64,000 nucleotides of DNA from NCBI GenBank assembly GCA_018672315.1, contig CP076053.1, positions 3,397,827 through 3,461,826 of the forward strand, read 5' to 3'. The position numbers and the translations under genes were made by a program. Each line of letters opens with the position of its first letter. The stretch's first letter is position 1. This document shows, in pieces, positions 50,729 through 62,737 of the stretch. Below the pieces are notes generated by a model. It saw only the letters and a program-made list of their open reading frames with translations. It was not told where the DNA came from and ran no database searches. Source of the DNA: Nocardioidaceae bacterium (GTDB lineage: Bacteria; Actinomycetota; Actinomycetes; Propionibacteriales; Nocardioidaceae).

Positions 50729-51874
50729 TCAGAAGCCCAGGTCGCGCCCGATGAGCTCCTTCATGATCTCGTTCGAGCCGGCCCAGATCTTCGAGACGCG
50801 GGCGTCGCGCCAGGCACGGGCGACGCGGTACTCGTTCATGTAGCCGTAGCCGCCGTAGATCTGCACGCACACGTCGAGCACGTCGTTCTGCACCTGCGAG
50901 GTCCACCACTTCGCCTTCGCCGCGTCGACGGGCGTCAGCTGCTTCTTGTCGTGTGCGACCACGCACTGGTCGACGTACGCCTGGGTGACGTCGATCTTCG
51001 TGACCTGCTCGGCGAGCAGGAACTTCAGGTGCTGGAAGGAGCCGATCGACTGGCCGAACGCCTTGCGCTCGGTCGCGTACTCGACCGTCTCGAGCAGGAT
51101 CTGCTTGGCGTGGGCGAGGTTGGAGATCGAGCAGCCGAGCCGCTCCTGCGGGAGGTTCTGCATCATGTGGATGAAGCCGTTGTCGACCTCACCGACGATG
51201 TCGTCCTCGGTGCAGCGCACGCCCTCGTAGAACAGCTCCGCCGTATCGGACTCGTCCTGCCCGACCTTGTCGAGCTTGCGGCCCCGGCTGAAGCCCTCCT
51301 TGTCGGTCTCGACGGCGAACAGCGTGATGCCCTTCGCCTTCTTCTCCGGGCTCGTACGCACCGCGGTGACGACGATGTCGGCGGAGTAGCCGTTGGTGAT
51401 GAAGGTCTTCGACCCGTCGATGACCCAGTCGTCGCCGTCGCGCTTCGCGGTCGTCTTCAGCGCGGCGAGGTCGGACCCGCCCGAGGGCTCGGTCATGCCG
51501 ATCGAGCACAGCAGCTCACCGGCCGCCACGCCCGGCAGCCAGCGCTTCTTCTGCTCCTCGGTCGTCAGCTCGACGAGGTACGGTGCCACGATGTCGGCGT
51601 GGATGCCCACGCAGGAGCCGAGGGCGGCGTTGACGTGGTTGAGCTCCTCGGTCAGCACCGCGTTGAAGCGGTAGTCCTCGGCGCCCATGCCGCCGTGCTC
51701 CTCGGGGATCTCCAGACCGAGCATCCCGGCCTCGCCGGCCTTCAGCCAGAAGTCGCGTCCGAAGGACTTCTGCTCGAGGTAGGTCTCGAGGTTCGGCTCG
51801 ACCTCGCGCCTCAGCCACTCGCGTACGGAGTCGCGGAACGCCTCGTGGTCCTCGTTGTAGATCTCGCGCTTCAC
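50729..51874 (-). CDS. Acyl-CoA dehydrogenase
   Basis: A 381-residue FAD-dependent acyl-CoA dehydrogenase. Motifs are GMLGLEIPEEHGGMGAEDYRF, CSIGMTEPSGGSDLAALKTTAKR (signature 1), DGSKTFITNGYSADI, and near the C-terminus VQIYGGYGYMNEYRVARAWRDARVSKIWAGSNEIMKELIGRDL (signature 2 plus FAD-binding tail). The usual catalytic Glu lies in the GSNEIMKE segment. GTG 51874 is chosen because GAGAGG lies 10 bases upstream. It participates in fatty-acid or branched-chain beta-oxidation; chain length cannot be read. Confidence 0.94.
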   Translation of the reverse strand: MKREIYNEDHEAFRDSVREWLRREVEPNLETYLEQKSFGRDFWLKAGEAGMLGLEIPEEHGGMGAEDYRFNAVLTEELNHVNAALGSCVGIHADIVAPYLVELTTEEQKKRWLPGVAAGELLCSIGMTEPSGGSDLAALKTTAKRDGDDWVIDGSKTFITNGYSADIVVTAVRTSPEKKAKGITLFAVETDKEGFSRGRKLDKVGQDESDTAELFYEGVRCTEDDIVGEVDNGFIHMMQNLPQERLGCSISNLAHAKQILLETVEYATERKAFGQSIGSFQHLKFLLAEQVTKIDVTQAYVDQCVVAHDKKQLTPVDAAKAKWWTSQVQNDVLDVCVQIYGGYGYMNEYRVARAWRDARVSKIWAGSNEIMKELIGRDLGF

Positions 51875-51982
51875 TGCTGGGTCCTCTCGGGGCGTACGAC
51901 GGCTGCTGCCGACATCGTCCCACCTGCCTCGCGCCGCCGGTGCTGCGTCGAGGATGAGACCGCTCACGCACCGACGCGGGCG

Positions 51983-52807
51983 TCAGGCGCAGAGGTTCGC
52001 GCTCGACTCCGGCAGCAGCGCCGGGTAGCCGAAACGCAGCGCATCGTCCGCCACACCGGTCTGCGTCAGCTCGTCGACCGGGACCGCGACGTCGCCTCCC
52101 TCCCGGTTCTGGAGGCGGTACGTCGTGGTCGTGATGTCCCAGACCGTCGTCCCACCCTCGGCGCGCGGCGCCCCGACCTGTCCCACGAGGTCCCCGTCGG
52201 CGCAGAGGAAGCCTGCGCGCACGGTCGGTGTCCCCGCGGGTGAGGACGGCAGCAGGGGGACGCCGTCGCCGTCGAGGCTCACCTCGCTCAGCCTCAGGTC
52301 GGGGGACCCGCCGGCCAGGGCGAGCAGGTGGGGCTGCGCCCCACCGTCGGAGGTGAGCGTGCGGAAGGAGACGTACGCCGAGCTCGACGGTGTGCGCGGC
52401 TGCAGCGACTCGACGCCGTCGGGCATCTCCTCGGTCTGGGGAAGCGTGAAGCCGGCCAGCTGACCGCCCGGGAGGTAGGCGACGACGGTGCGAGCGCAGC
52501 CCTCACCGGGTGCGGCGCCGTCGTCGCCCTGGATGTAGCGGATCACGTCCAGCTCGCCGTCCCCGTCCACGTCGACGCCGCCGACGACGTCACCGAGCTC
52601 CTCGGCCAGCTTATCGGGGCATCCCGGGACGACCTCGTCGTCACGGATCGACTCGCTCGGGGTGGCGGAGGGACGCGACGAGGGCAGCGTGGTCGGAGCC
52701 GTCGGCCTCGTCCCGGGGTCCGCCGGGCCGTCGGCAGGCGAGCACGCCCCGAGGGCCAGGACGGAGAGCACGGCGGCCAGAGCGGGCAGGCGGCGACGGG
52801 CGGACAC
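51983..52807 (-). CDS. Lipoprotein of unknown function
   Basis: A 274-residue lipoprotein: signal AALAAVLSVLALGACS with the lipid-attachment Cys in the LGAC box, a Pro/Ser/Thr linker, and a region VVGGVDVDGDGELDVIRYIQGDDG that resembles an FG-GAP/EF-hand-like calcium-binding loop (DVDGDGELD). The rest is beta-rich and may form a propeller. GTG 52807 lies 7 bases after TAGCGT on the minus strand. No specific partner is evident. Confidence 0.82.
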   Translation of the reverse strand: MSARRRLPALAAVLSVLALGACSPADGPADPGTRPTAPTTLPSSRPSATPSESIRDDEVVPGCPDKLAEELGDVVGGVDVDGDGELDVIRYIQGDDGAAPGEGCARTVVAYLPGGQLAGFTLPQTEEMPDGVESLQPRTPSSSAYVSFRTLTSDGGAQPHLLALAGGSPDLRLSEVSLDGDGVPLLPSSPAGTPTVRAGFLCADGDLVGQVGAPRAEGGTTVWDITTTTYRLQNREGGDVAVPVDELTQTGVADDALRFGYPALLPESSANLCA

Positions 52808-52886
52808 GTCGGCGACGCTACCGGCCGACCCGACGCCCGCCGGTCCAGCCGAGCACCACGGGCCTCCGGCTGGCAGAGTGCTGGAC

Positions 52887-53933
52887 ATGACCTCGCAGAC
52901 CACCGACAACCTGCCCACCTCCACCCGCGCCGTGGTGCTCGCCTCCCGTCCCCACGGCGAGCCGACGTCGGAGAACTTCCGCTTCGACGACGTGGCGCTG
53001 CCCGAGCTCGGGGACGGTCAGATCCTGGTCGCGAACCACGTGATGAGCGTCGACCCGTACATGCGGGGTCGCATGAACGACGTGAAGTCCTACGTCCCGC
53101 CCTTCGCCGTCGACGAGCCGCTGGAGGGTGGCGCGGTCGGCCAGGTGATCGCCAGCCGCAGCGAGAAGGCACCGGTCGGCGCCACCGTCATGCACCAGCA
53201 GGGATGGCGCGAGCACGCCGTCGTGGGTGAGAAGGAGGCGCGCGTCGTCGACACGACGATCGCCCCCGCGTCGGCGTACCTGGGCGTCCTCGGCCTCACC
53301 GGCCTGACCGCCTGGGCGGGCCTGACGACCATCGCACCGGTGAAGGAGGGCGACGTCGTGTTCGTCTCCGGAGCCGCCGGCGCGGTCGGCAGCGTCGCGG
53401 GTCAGATCGCGAGGAAGCTGGGGGCCTCCCGGGTGATCGGGTCCGCGGGCACCCCCGAGAAGGTGCGTTGGCTGACCGAGGACCTGGGCTTCGACGCCGC
53501 CTTCGACTACCACGACGGGCCCGTCTCGAAGTCCCTGCGGGCGGCCGCACCCGATGGCATCGACGTCTACTTCGACAACGTCGGCGGCGACCACCTCGAG
53601 GCCGCGATCTTCGCGCTGAACACCTACGGGCGCATCGCCGCCTGCGGCGCCATCAGCCAGTACAACGAGACCGAGCTGCAGCCCGGCCCCCGCGGCATGA
53701 TGCAGTTCATCGGCAAGCGCCTGACGATGCGCGGCTACATCGTCTCCGACCACGCCGACCAGACCCGCGAGTGGATCACCACCGCCGCCGGGTGGCTGCA
53801 GGAGGGGTCGCTGACGACCGAGGAGACCTACGTCGACGGCCTCGACGCCGCTCCCCAGGCCTTCCTCGACCTGCTGGCCGGCGCCAACACCGGCAAGATG
53901 CTCGTACGCCTCGGCGACGCCGCCCAGGGCTGA
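52887..53933 (+). CDS. NADP-dependent MDR-family oxidoreductase
   Basis: A 348-residue zinc-free MDR reductase of the leukotriene-B4-dehydrogenase/curcumin-reductase type. It has RPHGEPTSENFRFDDVALPELGDGQILVANHVMSVDPYMRGRMND at the N-terminus, FVSGAAGAVGSVAGQIARKLG and VDVYFDNVGGDHLEAAIFALNTYGRIAACGAISQYN. It likely reduces alpha-beta-unsaturated carbonyls with NADPH. ATG 52887 follows CAGAGT at 7 bases. It overlaps nothing, and pepN starts 4 bases after its stop. Confidence 0.93.
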   Translation: MTSQTTDNLPTSTRAVVLASRPHGEPTSENFRFDDVALPELGDGQILVANHVMSVDPYMRGRMNDVKSYVPPFAVDEPLEGGAVGQVIASRSEKAPVGATVMHQQGWREHAVVGEKEARVVDTTIAPASAYLGVLGLTGLTAWAGLTTIAPVKEGDVVFVSGAAGAVGSVAGQIARKLGASRVIGSAGTPEKVRWLTEDLGFDAAFDYHDGPVSKSLRAAAPDGIDVYFDNVGGDHLEAAIFALNTYGRIAACGAISQYNETELQPGPRGMMQFIGKRLTMRGYIVSDHADQTREWITTAAGWLQEGSLTTEETYVDGLDAAPQAFLDLLAGANTGKMLVRLGDAAQG

Positions 53934-53936
53934 GCC

Positions 53937-56396
<2,460 letters not shown>

Positions 56397-56414
56397 TCCG
56401 CCCCGGCAGGTCGG

Positions 56415-57173
56415 CTACGTCGCGGCGACGCGGCGTACGAGCTCGGCGTCGCGCAGGCGGCGTGGCCCCGACGCGGCGAGGTGCAGGTCGATGGTGGCGG
56501 TCAGCTCGAGGACGAGGCCGCCGACGAGCAGCCCGGCGACGAGGTCGGCGAACCAGTGCCAGTTCAGCGTCAGGCTGGTGCCGACCATGACCACCGACAG
56601 CACCGTGACCGCCAGCGCGAGCGTCCAGACCCGGCCTCGGGGCACTCCGCCGTAGCGCAGCGCGAGGTAGGCCATCAGGCCGTAGACCAGCACGATGTTG
56701 GACGTGTGGCCGGACGGGTACGCGCCCAGCCCGCCCTGGAAGAAGTACGGGTCCGCGGTCGCCGGGGCGGCGCGCCCGAGCCCGATCTTGAGGATCAGCA
56801 CGGTCAGGTTCAGCATGAAGACCGAGACACCGGCCACGATCATCGGCCGCCAGGAGCGGGTGCGGCGTACGCACCACAGCACCACCAGCGCCAGGATCGG
56901 CAGGCAGACCGCCCGCTGGCCGATGCGGTCGACCACCTGCAGCACCGGTCGCCACTCCGGTGGGGGCGGCGCCAGGTTGAAGTAGGTGTCGATGCGCACC
57001 AACGGGCCCGCGGCCAGGGCGGTGAAGCCCGCCAGCACGAAGCCGAGGAAGACCGCCAGCATGTAGCCGGAGACGATCTCGTGCCGCACGTCGCCCTCGC
57101 CGGCCACGTCCAGGCGTTGCAGACCACTCGCGCGGGGCTCCCGGGGAGACCGCGGGGCACGGAGGAGGCTCAT
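56415..57173 (-). CDS. PAP2-family phosphatase, membrane
   Basis: A 252-residue phosphatase with about six membrane helices. The three PAP2 motifs are visible: LKIGLGRAAPAT (KxxxxxxRP-like, with Arg-Ala-Ala-Pro), GGLGAYPSGHTSN (PSGH) and SLTLNWHWFADLVAG (SxxxxxHxxxD). It may act on phosphatidic acid, undecaprenyl pyrophosphate or related lipids. ATG 57173 has GGAGGG 6 bases upstream. It is divergent from fdhD. Confidence 0.92.
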   Translation of the reverse strand: MSLLRAPRSPREPRASGLQRLDVAGEGDVRHEIVSGYMLAVFLGFVLAGFTALAAGPLVRIDTYFNLAPPPPEWRPVLQVVDRIGQRAVCLPILALVVLWCVRRTRSWRPMIVAGVSVFMLNLTVLILKIGLGRAAPATADPYFFQGGLGAYPSGHTSNIVLVYGLMAYLALRYGGVPRGRVWTLALAVTVLSVVMVGTSLTLNWHWFADLVAGLLVGGLVLELTATIDLHLAASGPRRLRDAELVRRVAAT

Positions 57174-57253
57174 CGGCACCCTCCTCGTCTGCGTTCTCGC
57201 GCGACCTCCGCCGAGGGTCGTCCTCACCAGGGTTGCACGGCGGGGCCGCTGGC

Positions 57254-57259
57254 TACAGT
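57254..57259 (+). promoter_or_regulatory. -10 box TACAGT for leaderless fdhD
   Basis: TACAGT, 7 bases, GTG 57267. Confidence 0.6.
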
Positions 57260-57266
57260 CGCCACC

Positions 57267-58205
57267 GTGGTGATGTCCCGCTCATCGACGCCCGCCGGCG
57301 CATCGGCCGGTCGGCCCCCCCTTGCCCCGTCCGGCCGTGTCTCACGCGCGCGACGGCCCGGTCCGTCGACGCGTGTACGTGTGGTGGAGGTGGTCGGCGA
57401 CCGGGTGAGCCGGCATGAGGACCGGGTGATCGGGGAGGAACCGCTGGAGGTGCGGCTCGCGTGGCCCGGCCGCCCGGCGTTCCGGATGCTCACGACGATG
57501 CGTACGCCCGGGCACGACTTCGAGCTCGCAGCCGGTCTGTGCCTGCACGAGGGCATCCTGCTGCCGCAGCTGATCCGCGGCATCGCCTACTGCACCGAGG
57601 CCTCCCTGGAGCCCGAGGAGGAGTTCAACGTCGTCACCGTCGACCTTCTCGGCCCGGCGCTGCGCGAGGTGAGGGAGCGCTACGACGGACCCACGGCCGG
57701 CAGCGCGGCCTGTGGCGTGTGCGGCACGACGAGCATCGGGGACGCCCTCGCACCGGCTGCCTGCCACGACGACTCGGCCGGCGCGGACTGGTCCGACCTG
57801 CGCCTGGACCCGGGCGTGCTCGCCGCGCTGCCGGACCGGTTGCGCGAGGCCCAGTCCCTCTTCGACCGCACGGGCGGCGTGCACGCGGCCGGTCTCTTCG
57901 ACGCCGACGGCGAGCCCCTCGTGGTGCGCGAGGACGTCGGGCGCCACAACGCCGTCGACAAGGTCTCCGGCGCCCGGATCCTCGCCGGGTCGCCCACGGC
58001 GGAGCCGGTGCTGTGCCTGAGCGGGCGGATCGGGTTCGAGCTGGTGCAGAAGGCCGTGGTCGCCGGTGTCGGCGCGGTCGTCGCGGTGGGGGCGCCGACC
58101 GGCCTCGCGGTGCGGCTTGCCCAGGAGGCCGGCCTGTGCCTGGTCGGGTTCGCCCGCGACGAGCGCCTGGTCTGCTACGCGAGGAGCGAGAGACTGGAGC
58201 TGTAG
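57267..58205 (+). CDS. fdhD: FdhD, formate dehydrogenase sulfurtransferase
   Basis: A 312-residue protein that transfers sulfur to the molybdopterin cofactor of formate dehydrogenase. Features are EEPLEVRLAWPG, TMRTPGHDFELAAGLCLHEGIL, the conserved SAACGVCGTTS with Cys149 and Cys152, FDRTGGVHAAGLFDADGEPLVVREDVGRHNAVDKVSGA, and LSGRIGFELVQKAVVAGV. Start set by the TACAGT box; GTG 57270 and ATG 57273 are in-frame alternatives. No formate dehydrogenase gene is in the window. Confidence 0.95.
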   Translation: MVMSRSSTPAGASAGRPPLAPSGRVSRARRPGPSTRVRVVEVVGDRVSRHEDRVIGEEPLEVRLAWPGRPAFRMLTTMRTPGHDFELAAGLCLHEGILLPQLIRGIAYCTEASLEPEEEFNVVTVDLLGPALREVRERYDGPTAGSAACGVCGTTSIGDALAPAACHDDSAGADWSDLRLDPGVLAALPDRLREAQSLFDRTGGVHAAGLFDADGEPLVVREDVGRHNAVDKVSGARILAGSPTAEPVLCLSGRIGFELVQKAVVAGVGAVVAVGAPTGLAVRLAQEAGLCLVGFARDERLVCYARSERLEL

Positions 58206-58214
58206 GGCAGCAGT

Positions 58215-58369
58215 GTTGTCTGGCTCGCTCCGCTCGCGTGTCGCCGGCCCGTCACCTTCTCGCCGTCCCTGCGCGCGCACGCCACCTCGTACCTCGGCGA
58301 CGTCCGTGCTCGCTCCTTGCGAGAAGGGACCGGCGGACCTCTTCCTGTGGTCGCTGTCTTCCAGACAAC
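58215..58369. repeat. Nested inverted-repeat element between fdhD and sbcD
   Basis: The 214-base gap between fdhD and sbcD contains no gene. Its ends, GTTGTCTGG (58215-58223) and CCAGACAAC (58361-58369), are perfect inverted repeats. Inside lie CGCCGG (58242-58247) with CCGGCG (58330-58335), and CCTTCTCGC (58255-58263) with GCGAGAAGG (58319-58327). All pair in nested order, giving a long imperfect stem with a loop of about 55 bases. It could be a small non-autonomous element or a structured RNA. Confidence 0.55.
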
Positions 58370-58406
58370 CCGGCGCGCCAACCCACGTTCTGTCGGTGGT
58401 GGCTCC

Positions 58407-58412
58407 TAGCGT
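58407..58412 (+). promoter_or_regulatory. -10 box TAGCGT for the sbcDC operon
   Basis: TAGCGT, 7 bases, ATG 58420. Confidence 0.6.
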
Positions 58413-58419
58413 CCTCTGC

Positions 58420-59601
58420 ATGCGACTGCTCCACACCTCCGACTGGCACCTGGGCCGCTCCTTCCACCGCGAGGGGCTGCTGCAGGACCAGGCTGCGTAC
58501 GTGGACCACCTGATCGAGGTGGTGGAGTCCGAGCAGGTCGACCTCGTGGTCGTCTCCGGTGACGTCTTCGACCGCGCGCTGCCCCCGGTCGACGCGGTGG
58601 GGCTCGCCGGTGAGGCGTTCGCGCGTCTGGCTGCCTCGCGGGCGACGACGGTGGTCACGAGCGGCAACCACGACTCGGCGCAGCGTCTGGGGTTCAACGC
58701 CGGGCTGGCCGCCTCGGCCGGCGTGCACATCCGCACGGTGGCCTCCCGGTGCGACCAGCCGGTGCTGCTGGAGGACACGCACGGCCCGGTGGCGGTGTAC
58801 GGCATCCCCTACCTCGATCCCGAGGCGCTGCGTGGTCCGTGGGGTCTCGGCGCACGCAGCCACCAGGCGGCGCTCGGGGAGGCGATGACGCGGGTGCGCG
58901 CCGACCTGTCGGGTCGGGCACCGGGCACGAGGTCGGTGGTGATGGCCCATGCCTTCGTCTCGGGTGCGGAGCCGAGCGAGTCCGAGCGCGACATCAGCGT
59001 CGGTGGGGTGCAGATGGTGCCCACGAGCACCTTCGACGGCGCGCACTACGTCGCGCTGGGGCACCTGCACGGCCGTCACGAGATGTCACCGACGGTCCGT
59101 TACTCCGGGTCGCCGGTCGCGTACTCCTTCTCCGAGGCCACGCACCGCAAGGGCTCGTGGCTGGTGGACCTCGACGCCGACGGCACGGCCGCGGTGTCCT
59201 TCGTCGACGCCCCCGTACGCCGTCCGCTGCGGCGGCTGCGCGGCGAGATCGACGACCTGCTGGCGGACCCCTCGCTGCGGGAGGCCGAGGAGGCCTGGTG
59301 CCACGTCACGCTGACCGACGCGACGCGGCCGCGTGGCGCCATGGAGCGTCTCCGGCGCCGTTTCCCCCACACGCTGGTGCTGGCGTTCGACCCACCGACG
59401 CGCGTGGTCACGGGTGTGCCCGCGGCGCGCCTGGGTGCCGGTCGCAGCGACCACGACGTCACCCTCGACTTCCTCGCGGAGGTCCGCGGCAGCGGCGCGG
59501 ACCCTGCGGAGGCCGCCCTGCTCCGTGAGGCCGTCGAGTCGTGCTGCGGTGGTGAGGCCGACACGCTCGTCGGCGCCGAGGTCGCGGCCGGGGGTGCCTG
59601 A
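58420..59601 (+). CDS. sbcD: SbcD nuclease subunit
   Basis: A 393-residue Mre11-like metallophosphoesterase, the nuclease of the SbcCD complex that processes DNA hairpins and breaks. The five metal-binding motifs are visible: HTSDWHLGR, VVVSGDVFDRA, TSGNHDS, VMAHAFVSG, and VALGHLHGRHEM. A C-terminal capping region follows. The stop overlaps the start of sbcC (TGATG), so the two are translationally coupled, as usual. Confidence 0.96.
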   Translation: MRLLHTSDWHLGRSFHREGLLQDQAAYVDHLIEVVESEQVDLVVVSGDVFDRALPPVDAVGLAGEAFARLAASRATTVVTSGNHDSAQRLGFNAGLAASAGVHIRTVASRCDQPVLLEDTHGPVAVYGIPYLDPEALRGPWGLGARSHQAALGEAMTRVRADLSGRAPGTRSVVMAHAFVSGAEPSESERDISVGGVQMVPTSTFDGAHYVALGHLHGRHEMSPTVRYSGSPVAYSFSEATHRKGSWLVDLDADGTAAVSFVDAPVRRPLRRLRGEIDDLLADPSLREAEEAWCHVTLTDATRPRGAMERLRRRFPHTLVLAFDPPTRVVTGVPAARLGAGRSDHDVTLDFLAEVRGSGADPAEAALLREAVESCCGGEADTLVGAEVAAGGA

Positions 59602-62600
59602 TGCGGGTGCACCGCCTGGAGATCGAGGCGTTCGGACCGTTCGTGCAGCGGCAGGTCATCGATCTCGACGCCTTGGCCGCGCAGCACCTTTTCCTGCTGC
59701 ACGGTGAGACCGGCGCCGGCAAGACGACGGTGCTGGACGCGCTCTGCTTCGGGCTGTACGGCGTCGTCCCCGGCGTCCGGCAGGGCGCCGGGCACCTGCG
59801 CAGCGACCACGCCCCACCTGACGCGGAACCGCGCGTGGACCTCGAGGTCACGGTGCGAGGGCGCCGGCTGCGCCTGACGCGTACGCCCCGGTGGCAGCGC
59901 CCCAAGAAGCGTGGGTCGGGCACGACGACCGCACAGGCGTCGGTGACGCTGCAGGAGTGCGTCGCGGGTCAGTGGGTCCATCTCTCCAGCCGCATCGACG
60001 AGACCAACCACCTCCTCGGCGAGCTGACGGGGCTGACCGCGGAGCAGTTCTGCCAGGTGGTGCTGCTGCCCCAGGGCCAGTTCGCCACATTCCTCCGGGC
60101 GGGGTCCGACGAGCGGCGGGGACTGCTGCAGAAGATCTTCGCGGCCAGCCGGTTCGCCGACGTCGAGCGGTGGCTCGTCGACCGTCGGCAGCAGACGCGT
60201 CGCCGGTCCGAGGTGCACCACCACGGCGCCCGGACGCTGCTCTCGCGCGTCACCGAGTCGGCGGGCGCGGCCGCCCCCGAGCACTGGACCGACGACGACC
60301 TGTCGGCCCCGACGGCCTCGGGCGAGCTGACCGACCACGTCGCGGAGGTCGTGGAGTCGGCCGCGCGTACGGCGACCACGTGCGCGCGCCGGGCCACGCA
60401 CGCCGAGGAGACCCTGCTGGCGGTCCGGGCACGACACGACCGGGCCGTCCGACTCGCCGACCAGGTCGAACGGGCCGAGCGGGCCCGGCGTCGCCTCGAC
60501 GAGCTGGACGCGCGCGCGGCGCAGCTGCTCGCCCTCGGCGCCCGACGTGACGCGGCGCTGCGCGCGCGCCCGGTGGCACAGGCCGCCCGGGGGCTCGACG
60601 CCGCGGTGAGCTCACAGGAGGAGGCCGACGACCTCGTGCTCCGGACCGGCGTCCAGGCCTCGGTCGCGGTGCAGGTGCACGGCGAGCAGCCGTCGCTCTC
60701 CACACCGCCCCGCCGCGATCAGGTCGAGGGAGCCCTGCGCCGCCTGGCCGACCGACGCGGCCGGGCCCTCGCCCTCCGTGACGTCAGCCGGGACCGCGAG
60801 ACCGCGCTGTCCCGGGTCGCAGCCCTCGATGCGGAGATCGAGGGGCTGGAGCAGACCGTCGAGGCGCTCACGGCGGCCAGCGCCTCGGTCCCGGCCGAGC
60901 ACGGCCGGCTGACCGCCGATCTGGCACGGCTGCGCCCGGTGGCCGACCTGCGCACCGCCCGCGCTCTCGAGCACGACCGTGCGGTGGCACGGTCCGGCGC
61001 GGCTCGCGAGCTGGAGCAGCGCGAGACCGAGGTGCGGCACGGCACCGACCGCGTGCAGCAGCTCCGCCAGACCGCCCAGGACCTCCGCGAGGAATACCTG
61101 GCGTGCCGCGAGCGTCGCATCGCCGGGATGGCCTCGGAGATCGCGCACCGGCTGGTCGTCGGGCAGGACTGTCCGGTGTGCGGGTCGTGCGACCACCCCT
61201 CCCCGGCCTCGAGGGCAGCTGCCGCGGAGACGGCCGAGAGCGAGGAGGTCGCGCGCCGCGCCGCGGAGGACGCCGACCTGGCCCACCAGGTCGCCGAGCA
61301 GGAGCTCGTCGCCGTCAGGTCCCACCGCGACGCCGCACGCGCCGCGAGTGACGGCCTCGGTGTCGAAGCGGCCCGCGAAAGGCTGGCCGCAGCCCGTCAG
61401 GACCTCGACGAGTCCGAGCACGCGGTGCGCGACCTGAGGGCCCTGGAGTCCTCCCTCGCCGACCTCGAGGCGCGCCGTGCACAGCTCGAGGCCGACCTCG
61501 CGACCGCACGGTCGCGGTCGGCGGTCGGCGTCGCCGCCCGCCAGGAGGCGCGGGCGCAGGCGCAGACGGCCGGCTCGAGGCTCGACGCCGCCGCGGCGGA
61601 ATTCCCCGAGGGCCTCGTCGACGAACCGCACGACGTCGAGGCCTGGGTGCAGGTCTTCGCCCGCCACGAGCGCGACCTGACCGCCCTGCGCGAGGCCCTC
61701 CTCGCCCAGGAGACCGCGGCGTCGTTGCACCGGGCCGCGGGCGCGCGGGTCGCGGACTGCCTCGAGGAGTCCGGCTTCGCGTCCCTGGAGGAAGCGCTCG
61801 CTGCCACCCTGGACGACGACGCCGTGCAGGCCGCCGCCGAGCAGATCGACCAGGCCGCCCGCGCACGTCACACCGCCGAGTCCGTGCTCGCGGAGATGCC
61901 GCCCGAGGTCGGGCACGTGCTGGACGGGCGGGATCCCCGACCCGATCTCGACCGCTCGGGCGAGCACCTCCGCCGTGCCGAGACCACGGCCCGCGATCTC
62001 AGCACGGCCCTCGTCGCGGCCGAGCAGCGACGTGAGCGCCTCACCGAGCTCGAGAGCGAGCTGGGTGCGGCCCTGGCGTCGTGGTCGCCGGTGCGCGAGC
62101 AGCTGCGGACGGTCACCGAGCTCGCCGCGACCGCGGAGGGCAAGGGACCCGACAACCCGTTGCAGATGCGCCTCTCGGCGTACGTGCTCGCCTCGCGCCT
62201 GAGCCAGGTCGTGGCCGCCGCCAACGCGCGGCTCGAGACGATGGCGGAGCAGCGCTACGAGCTCGAGCACACCGCTTTCAAGGGCGCCGGCGACCGGCGC
62301 GGTGGCCTGTCGCTGCGCGTCGTCGACTCCTGGACCGGCGAGGCGCGCGACCCGGCGACCCTGTCGGGCGGAGAGACCTTCGTCGTGGCGCTGGCGCTCG
62401 CGCTGGGACTCGCCGACGTCGTCACGGCCGAGGCGGGCGGCGCCGAGATCGACACGCTGTTCGTGGACGAGGGGTTCGGGTCGCTGGACCCCCACACCCT
62501 GGACCGTGTCATGGACTGTCTCGACGACCTGCGCTCAGGAGGGCGGGCCGTGGGCGTCGTGAGCCACGTGGCGGAGCTGAAGGATCGCATCCCCGACCAG

Positions 62601-62708
62601 CTGCACGTGGTCAAGACGCCGCGTGGGTCGCAGGTGCGCGCGGTGCACGCCGACCTCGCCGCGGCGGGCGAGCCGACAGCGCTGATCGCGCCGGGCGCGC
62701 TCGTCTGA
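59601..62708 (+). CDS. sbcC: SbcC ATPase subunit
   Basis: A 1035-residue Rad50-like ATPase. Walker A GETGAGKTT is near 35, a long coiled-coil arm surrounds a zinc hook CPVCGSCDHP near 524, and the C-terminal half carries the signature LSGGETFVVALALALGLADV near 921 and Walker B DTLFVDEGFGSLD near 950, with the D-loop. The coiled coil is rich in Ala, Arg and Glu. It pairs with SbcD to open hairpins. The ATG at 59601 overlaps the sbcD stop. Confidence 0.96.
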   Translation: MRVHRLEIEAFGPFVQRQVIDLDALAAQHLFLLHGETGAGKTTVLDALCFGLYGVVPGVRQGAGHLRSDHAPPDAEPRVDLEVTVRGRRLRLTRTPRWQRPKKRGSGTTTAQASVTLQECVAGQWVHLSSRIDETNHLLGELTGLTAEQFCQVVLLPQGQFATFLRAGSDERRGLLQKIFAASRFADVERWLVDRRQQTRRRSEVHHHGARTLLSRVTESAGAAAPEHWTDDDLSAPTASGELTDHVAEVVESAARTATTCARRATHAEETLLAVRARHDRAVRLADQVERAERARRRLDELDARAAQLLALGARRDAALRARPVAQAARGLDAAVSSQEEADDLVLRTGVQASVAVQVHGEQPSLSTPPRRDQVEGALRRLADRRGRALALRDVSRDRETALSRVAALDAEIEGLEQTVEALTAASASVPAEHGRLTADLARLRPVADLRTARALEHDRAVARSGAARELEQRETEVRHGTDRVQQLRQTAQDLREEYLACRERRIAGMASEIAHRLVVGQDCPVCGSCDHPSPASRAAAAETAESEEVARRAAEDADLAHQVAEQELVAVRSHRDAARAASDGLGVEAARERLAAARQDLDESEHAVRDLRALESSLADLEARRAQLEADLATARSRSAVGVAARQEARAQAQTAGSRLDAAAAEFPEGLVDEPHDVEAWVQVFARHERDLTALREALLAQETAASLHRAAGARVADCLEESGFASLEEALAATLDDDAVQAAAEQIDQAARARHTAESVLAEMPPEVGHVLDGRDPRPDLDRSGEHLRRAETTARDLSTALVAAEQRRERLTELESELGAALASWSPVREQLRTVTELAATAEGKGPDNPLQMRLSAYVLASRLSQVVAAANARLETMAEQRYELEHTAFKGAGDRRGGLSLRVVDSWTGEARDPATLSGGETFVVALALALGLADVVTAEAGGAEIDTLFVDEGFGSLDPHTLDRVMDCLDDLRSGGRAVGVVSHVAELKDRIPDQLHVVKTPRGSQVRAVHADLAAAGEPTALIAPGALV

Positions 62709-62725
62709 GCGTCGCCCCTGCCCGC

Positions 62726-62731
62726 TAGGTT
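62726..62731 (+). promoter_or_regulatory. -10 box TAGGTT for leaderless tldD
   Basis: TAGGTT, 6 bases, ATG 62738. Confidence 0.6.
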
Positions 62732-62737
62732 CTCCGC

